From Desulfovibrio sp. (GTDB lineage: Bacteria > Desulfobacterota > Desulfovibrionia > Desulfovibrionales > Desulfovibrionaceae), in contig JAITEY010000198.1 of assembly GCA_031281815.1 (NCBI GenBank), positions 1 to 18,580 of the forward strand: a stretch of DNA of 18,580 nt, read 5' to 3'. A program made the position numbers and the translations under genes. Below, piece by piece: positions 1-6,771 of the stretch; the stretch's first letter is position 1; every line of letters begins with the position of its first letter. Below the pieces are notes generated by a model. The model searched no databases and had not been told where the DNA came from. It saw only the letters and a program-made list of their open reading frames with translations.

Positions 1-114
1 GGAACCCTGATGAATACTTGCTTCGCAAAGTGTGTATTCGCTAATAATTAGCGTATACATGACCCGCAAACCCGCATGAATACTCGTCTACGCTAAAAAT
101 TTGCGGAATTTAGG
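1..114. mobile_element. Palindromic repeat element A, left end cut by window edge
   Basis: This stretch centres on an inverted repeat at 34-58: two 12-nt arms (GTATTCGCTAAT / ATTAGCGTATAC) with one mismatch around a single central A. A second inverted pair is CCGCAAA (64-70) with TTTGCGG (100-106). The right edge reads GGAATTTAGG (105-114) followed by TTAC. It runs colinear with element B at 2001-2148: both have CCTRAT then TTGCTT(C)GCAAA on the left, a central palindrome, a distal copy of the core motif, and GGAATTYAGG-TTAC on the right. By comparison with B, the left end should lie about 25 nt upstream of base 1. No transposase is present, so it would be a non-autonomous element. Homology to B is inferred by eye. 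Confidence 0.45.
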
Positions 115-499
115 TTACATGAGAAAAGCCCGACCCTCTGTATGCACACGAGGTAGCGCTCTTTATACCATATCGCGGCGTGATGCAAGCGGAATGTTGC
201 CGTTGGTCGTACCCCGGCGTTGCGGAGCCGGTCCGGCGCGGATCCCCGGAGCGCGCCCATCCGCATTTGCGGCAGCCTGCTCAATACGCCGGACTCCGCC
301 TTTTCTGCCCGCCGTACCTTTTCCCTTATCATAAAAAATATATATTTCGCTGTGATAATGATATCCGGCCGACGGCGGATATTGCCGATGCGCCCATCAG
401 CGCGGATCGGTCAATTCCATGTCTGTCTCTACCGGTCACGGTCGGTGTGCCGTCGACAATGTGTCCATCTGCAGTGTCCTTCTGCGCGTGTCGATAGCG
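115..499. other. Gene-less stretch between element A and the adk promoter
   Basis: Open frames here give low-complexity Arg/Pro/Cys-rich translations without recognisable motifs, so I see no gene. The stretch contains an AT-rich patch (about 325-360) with the separated inverted pair TTATCA (326-331) / TGATAA (353-358). A GC-rich hairpin follows at 361-382. Nothing links either to a neighbouring gene. The 5' part could be the trailer of a gene that lies before the window. Confidence 0.5.
361..382. repeat. Inverted repeat / hairpin ATATCCG...CGGATAT
   Basis: Seven-base arms ATATCCG (361-367) and CGGATAT (376-382) pair exactly, and the intervening bases can add a short inner GCC/GGC stem with a bulge. 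There is no T-run on either side, so it is not a standard intrinsic terminator. It lies about 120 nt upstream of the adk promoter. An operator or a processed RNA end are both possible. Confidence 0.35.
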
Positions 500-529
500 T
501 TGACACGCCTGCGGCGTGGAGCGTATACT
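500..529 (+). promoter_or_regulatory. Sigma70-type promoter of adk
   Basis: A perfect -35 hexamer TTGACA (500-505) and a near-consensus -10 TATACT (524-529) are separated by 18 nt. Transcription would begin near 536, giving a leader of about 24 nt before the TTG start at 560. The spacer holds an inverted repeat, CACGCC-TGC-GGCGTG (504-518), which could be an operator or simply GC-rich chance. The promoter position also argues against the longer reading frame that opens at 419. Confidence 0.75.
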
Positions 530-559
530 TTGCGCAATCTTCAACAGCGAGGGTCGAGC

Positions 560-1231
560 TTGAATATTCTCTTTTTCGGTCCCAACGGAAGCGGTAAAGG
601 AACACAAGGAGCGTTGCTGAAACAGAAATTCAATCTTGCGCATATTGAATCCGGGGCCATTTTCCGCGAGCACTGCGGCAACGGCACCGAACTGGGCAAG
701 CAAGCCAAAGCGTACATGGAGCGGGGCGACTTGGTGCCCGACGACATCACCATACCCATGGTGCTGGAGACATTGAAGAGCCACGGCGAAAAAGGCTGGT
801 TGCTGGACGGCTTTCCCCGCAACCTGCTCCAGGCCGAAAAACTTTGGGAAGCCATGCAGACCTCCGGTCTTACGCTGGACTATGTCGTTGAGATACTGCT
901 TCCGCGCGCAACGGCCAAAAGCAGGATCGTCGGACGGCGTATCTGTTCGGTAGACAACAACCATCCCAACAACGTCCACATTGCCGCCATAAAACCCGAG
1001 GACGGCAAATGTCGCGTCTGCGGCGGCGCCCTTTCCGAGCGCGCGGACGATCAGGATGAAAACGCCGTCAGCAAACGCCACGATATCTATTATGATGAAA
1101 ACAACGGCACCCTGGCTGCCGTCCGCTTTTTTCAAGAGTTGGCCGCACAGGGAAAGTGCCGCTATATCGCCCTTGACGGGCAGGAAGACATCAGTACCGT
1201 CAAGGACACGCTTTTGGCCGAACTTGCCTGA
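560..1231 (+). CDS. adk: Adenylate kinase, Desulfovibrio metal-binding type
   Basis: Catalyses reversible phosphate transfer between ATP and AMP (giving two ADP) in the cytosol. The 223-residue product has the P-loop GPNGSGKGT at residues 7-15, the DGFPR nucleotide-binding motif at 83-87, and an LID domain starting at GRR (125-127). The LID carries Cys129, His135, Cys151 and Cys154, i.e. C-X5-H-X15-C-X2-C. This site is known to bind Zn or Co in adenylate kinases of Desulfovibrio, unlike the four-Cys site of Gram-positive enzymes. The TTG start at 560 is chosen because GAGGG (549-553) sits 6 nt upstream, the protein then begins directly at the core beta strand, and the length is normal for the family. 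The in-frame ORF opening at 419 would include promoter sequence. The gene stands alone, converges on the nuclease-like gene at 1280-1813, and is not linked to secY or ribosomal genes here. Confidence 0.96.
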   Translation: MNILFFGPNGSGKGTQGALLKQKFNLAHIESGAIFREHCGNGTELGKQAKAYMERGDLVPDDITIPMVLETLKSHGEKGWLLDGFPRNLLQAEKLWEAMQTSGLTLDYVVEILLPRATAKSRIVGRRICSVDNNHPNNVHIAAIKPEDGKCRVCGGALSERADDQDENAVSKRHDIYYDENNGTLAAVRFFQELAAQGKCRYIALDGQEDISTVKDTLLAELA

Positions 1232-1257
1232 AGGTTATTCGATGATTTTTGCAGCAC

Positions 1258-1303
1258 CGTCGGCTGACGAACTCGTTCTTCAGCCGACGCGCCGACTTCG
1301 GCG
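1258..1303. terminator. Double stem-loop between convergent adk and nuclease-like gene
   Basis: A 10-bp perfect stem CGTCGGCTGA (1258-1267) / TCAGCCGACG (1280-1289) has an inner GAAC/GTTC extension. A second hairpin follows directly: CGCCGA-CT-TCGGCG (1290-1303). On the plus strand a pyrimidine-rich stretch follows, but no clean T-run. The right arm overlaps the stop codon of the minus-strand gene. Position between two convergent 3' ends supports a role in ending transcription, perhaps from both sides. Confidence 0.5.
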
Positions 1304-1813
1304 GTTCTTTCCTTCCTTTGTCCCGTCTTGCCGGGCAAACCACTTACGGCATTCGTAGGGTAAAAGAATGAGCCTCTGCGGACCGACAATGCCCTGAGCT
1401 TCCAAAAATTTCATTTTGGACCTCGGATTTCCGTACCAGGAACCTTTCAGTTCAATCCAGACACTGCGCCTGGGAAACCAAAAATCCGGAATAATCTGCC
1501 GCTCGGCGTCTATGCTGATGGCCCTGTGTTCGTAAAAAACCGGTTCACTCCAATGCTGCACGACAAATTCGGCAAATTCTTTTTCGAAATGGGAGCGGAA
1601 ATACTTTCTCAGCCTGCCGGAGTATACCTGAAAGGGAAAACCCGGATCGCCCGCTGCGCGCAGCTCATCCGCAGCCGGAATCCATCCGGGAATCTCGCGC
1701 ATGTCTTTGACATGCGAGCGCAGGCACAATTCGGAACAAAACAGCAAAGTATCCGGCCCGGCCGACAATCTGGGCGTGTAGGGCACTCCTCGACCGCAGA
1801 GAAAGCACGTCAT
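1280..1813 (-). CDS. Small protein with zinc-finger-like Cys/His cluster and PD-(D/E)XK nuclease-like core
   Basis: Family not recognised. From the ATG at 1813 the product has 177 residues. The N-terminus carries Cys3, Cys6, Cys26, Cys30 and His34 (CX2C-X19-CX3CX3H), a likely zinc site of treble-clef type. The central part has Pro109-Asp110, ten residues, then Glu121-Leu-Lys123 (PDFWFP...WIELKG). This matches the PD-X(n)-(D/E)XK catalytic signature of many nucleases. A preceding Glu-rich helix (FEKEFAEF, about 76-83) could supply the further acidic residue. A basic Lys/Arg tail ends the protein. Neither start has a clear ribosome site: the frame stays open upstream to a TTG at 1951 (223 residues), but the ATG places the zinc cluster at the N-terminus. 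No methylase or helicase partner is adjacent. A role in cutting or repairing DNA is inference from the motif only. Confidence 0.7.
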   Translation of the reverse strand: MTCFLCGRGVPYTPRLSAGPDTLLFCSELCLRSHVKDMREIPGWIPAADELRAAGDPGFPFQVYSGRLRKYFRSHFEKEFAEFVVQHWSEPVFYEHRAISIDAERQIIPDFWFPRRSVWIELKGSWYGNPRSKMKFLEAQGIVGPQRLILLPYECRKWFARQDGTKEGKNRRSRRVG

Positions 1814-2482
1814 GGGATGCGTACGGGGCAGATGACGCCGTGCGGCGCTTGGGTTGCCGAGGTAATCAAGAGGCGGCTCAAGCAGTAGGGTGCGGTCCGG
1901 TAAAATGTTGGCTGTACCAAGCTTGGGAGTAACGCATTGCAATACCTTCAAGCACCGGCATGCGGCCCGATAACGGGTATGGGCTGCGCCTGCATTACCT
2001 CCTGAATTCCCGGCGAAAATTTTACCTACGTCCTAATTGCTTGCAAATACTAAGGTTATCTTTTTTTGTGTAGGTTAAATAATTTTAACCTACAAACCAA
2101 AAAAGTGTAAGTATTTCAATGTAGGTAAAAAAACTCAGGGAATTCAGGTTACCTCGGCAATCCTCCGCCCGGCTGGACTGTCGAGAGGGCGGTGTGCGTT
2201 TCGCTCCGTTTTTGCCTCGGCCTTGCACAGGCTGTCAAGGGGTTGGCCGGACTCCCTTCAGGGTTTACTCATAAAAAAGATGGTTACCGGGTATGCGTGA
2301 TCTTCAGGGTCGATCCGTTCTCATAATTTCTTAAAAAATTCAGATAGCTATACTTGAACGCCATTTATTGTAACATACTGAATTTACACAATATTGCGTT
2401 ATGAAGTTGAGGAGAACAGGATGATCCTGCGTGATCTTGGGATTTTCCTTGCGCAAAGTCTAAATAAAATCTAGAATGCAGT
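1814..2482. other. AT-rich gap carrying element B, upstream of two divergent genes
   Basis: Apart from the possible TTG-initiated extension of the nuclease-like gene (to 1951), no coding frame is convincing. The gap holds palindromic element B (2001-2148). It also holds a 12-bp inverted pair, TTGCCGAGGTAA (1854-1865) and TTACCTCGGCAA (2149-2160). Promoters for both flanking genes should lie here. Candidates for the plus-strand gene are weak (TATACT at 2349-2354; TAAATA at 2461-2466 with TTGGGA at 2437-2442), and none is called. Confidence 0.5.
2001..2148. mobile_element. MITE-like palindromic element B with 6-bp flanking direct repeat
   Basis: The ends are 11-bp perfect inverted repeats, CCTGAATTCCC (2001-2011) and GGGAATTCAGG (2138-2148). 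TTACCT is repeated directly on both outer edges (1995-2000 and 2149-2154), as expected for a target duplication. Nested pairs continue inward: TTTTACCTAC (2020-2029) / GTAGGTAAAA (2121-2130); ATTG (2036-2039) / CAAT (2117-2120); AAATACT (2045-2051) / AGTATTT (2110-2116); and TGTAGGTTAAA (2069-2079) / TTTAACCTACA (2084-2094) around a TAAT loop. Nearly the whole 148 bp can fold into one long hairpin. It is AT-rich against GC-rich neighbours and codes for nothing. It lies 188 bp upstream of the nuclease-like ATG. Movement would need a transposase from elsewhere; none was seen here. Confidence 0.65.
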
Positions 2483-3607
2483 ATGCTTTCGCGTTTTTTT
2501 ACCCCTCGTCGGCGCGGATTCATGCGTTGTATCGCCGTACTGTTCCTGCTGCTGTCGTGCTGCATTTCGGCGCCTTTGAGCACGGCGGCAGCGCAAAAAG
2601 GCGCGGCCAAGGCTGCGCAGCATAACGCAACAGCAGGCCCGGCAAAAAAAAGACCTGACGCGCAGGTCGCGCAGGCGGGCAAAGAAAAAAACAAGAGCGC
2701 GGCAAGCAGGCAGAACGCGGAAGTCCGAAAAAAGTCAGAGGGCACCAAGAGCGCGGCGGCACGAGGAAAAGCGGGCAAGACCGCGCCTGTCCCGGTCAAA
2801 GCCTACATCACCATGGACCTGACGCACAAAGCGGTGATCAGCGCTTACAACGCGGACCGTCCGATTGCCCCGGCTTCGCTGACCAAGGTGTTGACCATGT
2901 TCGTGATTCTCGATCAGGTCAAGGCCGGCAAACTTTCTCTGGACGGGATGGTGCAGGTCAGCCGCAAGGCCGCCGACACGGGCGGCTCGACCATCAACCT
3001 GCACGCCGGGCAACGCGTGCGCCTGAGCGACCTGCTCAGAGGCATGGCTGTGGCCTCCGGCAACGATGCCGCCGTCGCAGCGGCGCAACACGCCGCCGGG
3101 TCGGAGCAGGCCTTTGTGCGCTTGATGAACCGCAAGGCCAAAGCGCTGGGCATGACACGCAGCGTATTCAAGAATGTGCACGGCCTGCCCGCCCAAGGGC
3201 AGCAAAGCACAGCGCGCGACCTGCTGACCATGACCCGGAGTTATCTTGCGGCCCACCCCGGAGCCTTGGGGCTTTTTCATTCACGGCCCTACCTCGACCT
3301 GCAGAGCCTGCGCCCCAACACTCACCCCCTGCTGGGGCATATTGAAGGCGTGGACGGTCTGAAAACCGGGTATGTGGCGTCGTCCGGCTACAACCTCATC
3401 ACCACGGCGCGCTACCGCAATACGCGTCTGGTCAGTGTCGTGCTGGGCGCGCCGAGCAAAGAAGTGCGCCTGCAGGAGGCGGGCAGGCTGCTGCGCGATG
3501 CCTATGCGCGGGTAGATGCGGCCGAGGCGAAAAAAGCCGCCGCGGGAAGTCGGAAAAAGGCGGGAAAAACTCGCGGTCTCGCCGATACAACACGTTCCGC
3601 AGCCTGA
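2483..3607 (+). CDS. D-alanyl-D-alanine carboxypeptidase (peptidase S11, PBP5-like)
   Basis: Periplasmic serine carboxypeptidase that trims the terminal D-Ala from peptidoglycan pentapeptides. All three penicillin-binding motifs are present: Ser132-Leu-Thr-Lys135 (nucleophile motif SxxK), Ser192-Gly-Asn194 (SxN) and Lys294-Thr-Gly296 (KTG). An N-terminal signal sequence has Arg-rich residues 4-15 and a hydrophobic core at about 16-30. Residues 38-104 form an unusual Lys/Ala/Gln-rich, low-complexity linker before the catalytic domain (about 105-335). The tail (339-374) is again Lys/Ala-rich, and the C-terminal beta domain and amphipathic anchor of classical PBP5 are not evident. Length is 374 residues. 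The ATG at 2483 lacks a clear ribosome site; an ATG at 2522 would give a shorter signal peptide and is equally possible. It stands as a single gene converging on the histidine kinase. The exact paralogue (DacA, DacC or DacD type) cannot be assigned. Confidence 0.92.
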   Translation: MLSRFFTPRRRGFMRCIAVLFLLLSCCISAPLSTAAAQKGAAKAAQHNATAGPAKKRPDAQVAQAGKEKNKSAASRQNAEVRKKSEGTKSAAARGKAGKTAPVPVKAYITMDLTHKAVISAYNADRPIAPASLTKVLTMFVILDQVKAGKLSLDGMVQVSRKAADTGGSTINLHAGQRVRLSDLLRGMAVASGNDAAVAAAQHAAGSEQAFVRLMNRKAKALGMTRSVFKNVHGLPAQGQQSTARDLLTMTRSYLAAHPGALGLFHSRPYLDLQSLRPNTHPLLGHIEGVDGLKTGYVASSGYNLITTARYRNTRLVSVVLGAPSKEVRLQEAGRLLRDAYARVDAAEAKKAAAGSRKKAGKTRGLADTTRSAA

Positions 3608-3662
3608 TGACGTCGACCCCGCTCAACATTGCCGAACGCAACGCTCCCCCGTATCACCGCGC

Positions 3663-5636
3663 TCACAATGGTGAATCGTGGACGTACAGCATCTCGTACA
3701 CAGTCTTTTTCAGTTCGTCCACGTCCAGAGGCTTGGCAATGTGCCCGTCCATGCCTGCTTTGCGGCTCTCTTCCCTGTCTTCGCGCATTGCGTTGGCCGT
3801 CATGGCTATGACGGGCACAGTCAGCGCATCGGCCTTACCGGAGGCGCGTATGCGTTGCGTTGCCTCCAGGCCGTCCATGACGGGCATGCGCACATCCATA
3901 AAAATGATGTCGTAGTCTTTGCCCAGAAAAGCCTTCAGCCCCTCCTCGCCGTTGTCGGCAGTATCTGTTTCGGCCCCGAAGCCGTCCAGAACGGCCACGG
4001 CGATTTCCCGATTGACGGCATTGTCTTCCACTAAAAGGAAACGGCGTCCGTCGCAGCGCAGGTTGTCCCAAGGTTTTTCTCCTTGCGCAAGAGATACCGA
4101 ACCCGGCTCCACGCTTTCCAGTTCTACAAAAAAAGAAAAGCGGGATCCTTTGCCCGGCTCGCTGCTTACATGTATCGTGCCGCCCATGAGCTCCACCAAG
4201 GCCTTGCTGATGGAGAGGCCGAGGCCGGTTCCGCCGAATTTGCGGGAAGTCGAGGCATCTGCCTGGACGAAGGGCTGGAACAGGGACTCCTGCTCTTCGA
4301 CGCTCATGCCTATGCCCGTGTCGCTGACCGTGCAGTGCAGGCGCAGGTGCCCGTCCGCGCCGGGGACAGCCTCCACATGCAGAGAAATACCGCCCTCGGA
4401 GGTAAACTTGGAGGCGTTGCCGAGAAGGTTCAGCAGAACTTGAGAGATGCGTAAATCATCGCCTTTGACGAATTCAGGCACCGAGTCGGCCGTCATGATC
4501 TCTAGACGCAGATTTTTTTCCGTGACGCGGGGCAGTATGAGTTCGCGGATATTCTCCGCCATTTCCCGAGGTCTGAAGATATGCCTGTCTATTTCCAGTT
4601 TGCCGGCTTCTATTTTGGAAAAATCAAGGATATCGTTGATAATGCCCAGCAATATGCCTGCTGAAGCCTGAATTTTTTTCAAGTATTCCAACTGGACGGG
4701 CGGCGGTCCGGCTTGTATGGCGAGCCGGGTCATGCCCAGCACGCCGTTCATGGGCGTACGTATTTCATGGCTCATGCGCGCGAGAAAGCTGCGTTGGGCG
4801 GCATTGGCGGCCTCGGCGGCGGCCAGGGCGCGATGCTGCGCATCAGCCTTCTGCAGGGCTTCGGCCATGGCGTTGATGCTTCCGGACACTTCGCCGAGTT
4901 CTCCGTCCGCCTCCGGCAGGCGGACACTCAAGTCGTCGTGCAGACGGCGTATACCGTCCACAATATGGGCGACATCCTGTACGGCGCGCCGTGAAAGCAG
5001 CAGAGCCGGCACAAAGGCCGCGCAGGAAAAGACAAGCATGATCGCGACCGCAACGCGCAGGGCGTCCGCGACTCTTGCCCTGACGTCCGCCGCCGTCTCA
5101 TTGGCCCATACATAGCCGATGACCTGCCCTTCACGGATAAGCGGCACCATGGCGTTCATTATTTCGCCGCGCACCATGAGGCCGAAGGTCGTTTCGGCCT
5201 TGGCCGAAGCCATCACGCCGCGCCCGGGGTGGTCCGGAGCTATGGACCTGCCCACGGTTTCGCCGAACAACGACGACGGTCCGTAGGTGATGATGGCATC
5301 CAACTCCCGCGAATAAAAACCGATGCCCAGCCCTTCCTCGGCGGCGGCTGCGGCTTCATCGGTAACGCCTGCCAATTCTCTGTTCAGAACCAGGATTTGC
5401 TCTTCCCGCGGCGCGTTTTCGGCACCGTCGCGCCGCAACAGCGCCCGGTAGCCGCCGGGGTCGAGACGGGCGGCCAGAAGACGGGCATAGCCCGTTAGTT
5501 TGCCTGCCTTTTCCTCCAGAAAGGTCTTTTCCATCACATCCATAATCTTAAAGCAGGCCAGGAAGAGCGGTACGTTCATGAGGATCAGGGACGCAAGCAG
5601 CATTTTGCCGAGCGGCGAGAGCAAAAATCGTTTCAC
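3663..5636 (-). CDS. Membrane-bound hybrid sensor histidine kinase with C-terminal receiver
   Basis: Two-component sensor in the inner membrane. Order of parts in 657 residues: transmembrane helix 1 (about 7-30); a periplasmic sensing region (about 33-188) of likely Cache type; transmembrane helix 2 (about 192-215); a HAMP linker (about 216-268); and a dimerisation/phosphoacceptor domain with His290 in the motif SHEIRTP. The ATPase domain has N-box Asn403/Asn407, the G1 box DTGIGM (439-444) and the G2 box GGTGLGLS (478-485). The receiver domain (about 532-652) has acidic Glu537/Asp538, phospho-acceptor Asp581 and conserved Lys635. All catalytic residues are present, so phosphate can pass from His290 to Asp581. 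No His-phosphotransfer domain is fused and no separate response regulator lies nearby, so the output partner is unknown. The start is GTG at 5636, with AGGGA about 8 nt upstream. The gene is monocistronic in this window, and its ligand is not predictable. Confidence 0.95.
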   Translation of the reverse strand: MKRFLLSPLGKMLLASLILMNVPLFLACFKIMDVMEKTFLEEKAGKLTGYARLLAARLDPGGYRALLRRDGAENAPREEQILVLNRELAGVTDEAAAAAEEGLGIGFYSRELDAIITYGPSSLFGETVGRSIAPDHPGRGVMASAKAETTFGLMVRGEIMNAMVPLIREGQVIGYVWANETAADVRARVADALRVAVAIMLVFSCAAFVPALLLSRRAVQDVAHIVDGIRRLHDDLSVRLPEADGELGEVSGSINAMAEALQKADAQHRALAAAEAANAAQRSFLARMSHEIRTPMNGVLGMTRLAIQAGPPPVQLEYLKKIQASAGILLGIINDILDFSKIEAGKLEIDRHIFRPREMAENIRELILPRVTEKNLRLEIMTADSVPEFVKGDDLRISQVLLNLLGNASKFTSEGGISLHVEAVPGADGHLRLHCTVSDTGIGMSVEEQESLFQPFVQADASTSRKFGGTGLGLSISKALVELMGGTIHVSSEPGKGSRFSFFVELESVEPGSVSLAQGEKPWDNLRCDGRRFLLVEDNAVNREIAVAVLDGFGAETDTADNGEEGLKAFLGKDYDIIFMDVRMPVMDGLEATQRIRASGKADALTVPVIAMTANAMREDREESRKAGMDGHIAKPLDVDELKKTVYEMLYVHDSPL

Positions 5637-6085
5637 AAACAGTCCCTTGAATTGCGCATAACAAAAGCTCCGCTCGCCAAGCCTTGCCCGAAAGCATGCC
5701 CGGCGGGAAGGAGCACCTTCATGTTGTGATTATTTCAATGCCGAATACAACTTGCCGTAATGGTTATCCGGGAGTGGAACAGCGCGTCGGATCGGTACGC
5801 CGAATCGAATTTGGACAGCACTGCTTTTTTTCAAGCATAGCGCATAGTCCGTCGGATGTAAACGCGCGGCTGAGCAGGCGCGGGGCAGGCGCAGAGGAAA
5901 CGCCGGGACGTCGGGGGTTTCGTCCCAACCCGCGCCGGGGCAAGCCTGTCGGAAAATGGATACATCGACGCTGCCCGGCCTGTTTTTTTCAACCGCTGCC
6001 TGCTTGCCCAAACAGGATAAGCAGGATACAACCGTGCGCAACGACAGTATGCACATCGTCCGCCCCCACGGGCAAAAGGGAACGC
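5637..6085. other. Gene-less stretch between divergent kinase and methyltransferase-like genes
   Basis: No convincing frame. The plus-strand frame of the methyltransferase stays open back to 5684, but its translation is Arg/Pro/Cys-rich and motif-free. Small hairpin candidates are GGGACG (5905-5910) / CGTCCC (5921-5926) and CCTGTTT (5979-5985) / AAACAGG (6010-6016, 24-nt loop). Promoters for both flanking genes should lie here, but none matches the consensus well enough to call. Confidence 0.45.
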
Positions 6086-6688
6086 ATGCCTGCCAGATTT
6101 CTCCATGCCGCAAGCGGCAACAGTGATAAGTCCCGCACAACGCGGGAATTTGCGACGGACGCGTGGCAAGAAGTCCGTATGGACGACAATCCTGAAGTCC
6201 GTCCGGATATCCAGGCGGACATGCTGCACATGGATGCCGTCGCCAACGAATCCTTCGACGCCGCGTTCACCGCGTACAGTCTGGAGAGGCTGTACGCGCA
6301 TGAAGTGCTTCCCGCTCTGCGCAGTCTGCACCGGGTCCTCAAGGACAACGGATACCTGGTGGTGCACTGCGCTGACCTCCGTTCGGCCTGTGCGTTGATC
6401 GCCGGAGACAAACTGCTGGAACCCGCCTACGAATCGGCCGCCGGCCCGGTGGCCCCGCTTGATATTCTTTACGGTTTCCGACCCGCCCTCGCGGCGGGGT
6501 ATACAAGGCACGCCAACAAATGCGGGTTCACCGCCCGCGCGCTCACGGGCACCCTCGCACAGGCCGGTTTCGGTTCCGTCTGGATAACCGTGAACGCGCC
6601 CACCTATACGATAACGGCCATCGCATCCAAAAGAGAACGCCCGGAAACCGGTATGCGGGAACTGGCCAAAACGCATTTTGCCCGGTGA
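6086..6688 (+). CDS. Small class I methyltransferase-like protein with altered SAM loop
   Basis: The 200-residue product resembles short methyltransferase-fold proteins that begin with a beta strand and a glycine-rich loop. Visible landmarks are an Asp-containing strand after the first helix (EVRMDDNP, about 29-36), PDIQADMLHM (39-48), FDAAFTAYSLERLYAHEV (55-72) at the motif IV position, and RVLKDNGYLVV (82-92), which is typical of the family. A later conserved-looking stretch is GPVAPLDILYGF (119-130). The glycine-rich SAM-binding motif I, normally like LHxGCG, reads LHAASGN (6-12) here. It lacks the usual paired glycines, so SAM binding may be weak or lost. The start at 6086 is supported by AAAAGGGA (6074-6081), 4 nt upstream, and by the family-like N-terminus. 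Substrate is unknown. It lies 83 nt upstream of uvrC on the same strand. Confidence 0.72.
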   Translation: MPARFLHAASGNSDKSRTTREFATDAWQEVRMDDNPEVRPDIQADMLHMDAVANESFDAAFTAYSLERLYAHEVLPALRSLHRVLKDNGYLVVHCADLRSACALIAGDKLLEPAYESAAGPVAPLDILYGFRPALAAGYTRHANKCGFTARALTGTLAQAGFGSVWITVNAPTYTITAIASKRERPETGMRELAKTHFAR

Positions 6689-6771
6689 TGTTTTTTGTCA
6701 TACGCCGCGAGGCACGGTGGAGAAAGGGACAATCCCCGCCCGCCCGTCGTCCGCCTGCAGCCGTCTGAACC

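Noticed and set aside
419..559. N-terminal extension of adenylate kinase by 47 residues
   Set aside because: It includes the -35/-10 promoter, has no family match, and the TTG at 560 has a proper ribosome site and gives the standard 223-residue enzyme.
329..1135. Long minus-strand open frame opposite adk
   Set aside because: It is a shadow of the GC-biased adk gene in another frame; no motif is seen and its 3' part runs through the adk promoter.
1..2148. Elements A and B as integron attC sites
   Set aside because: A GTTAAAT-like core occurs in B, but at the centre and not at the ends. There is no integrase or cassette array, and the outer direct repeats fit a MITE better.
5905..5931. H-type pseudoknot from GGGACG/CGTCCC and GGGTT/AACCC
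   Set aside because: The third loop would have zero nucleotides, which is sterically impossible; the two stems are at best alternative hairpins.
5684..6085. N-terminal extension of the methyltransferase-like protein by 134 residues
   Set aside because: The translation is motif-free and the ATG at 6086 has a good ribosome site and family-like N-terminus.
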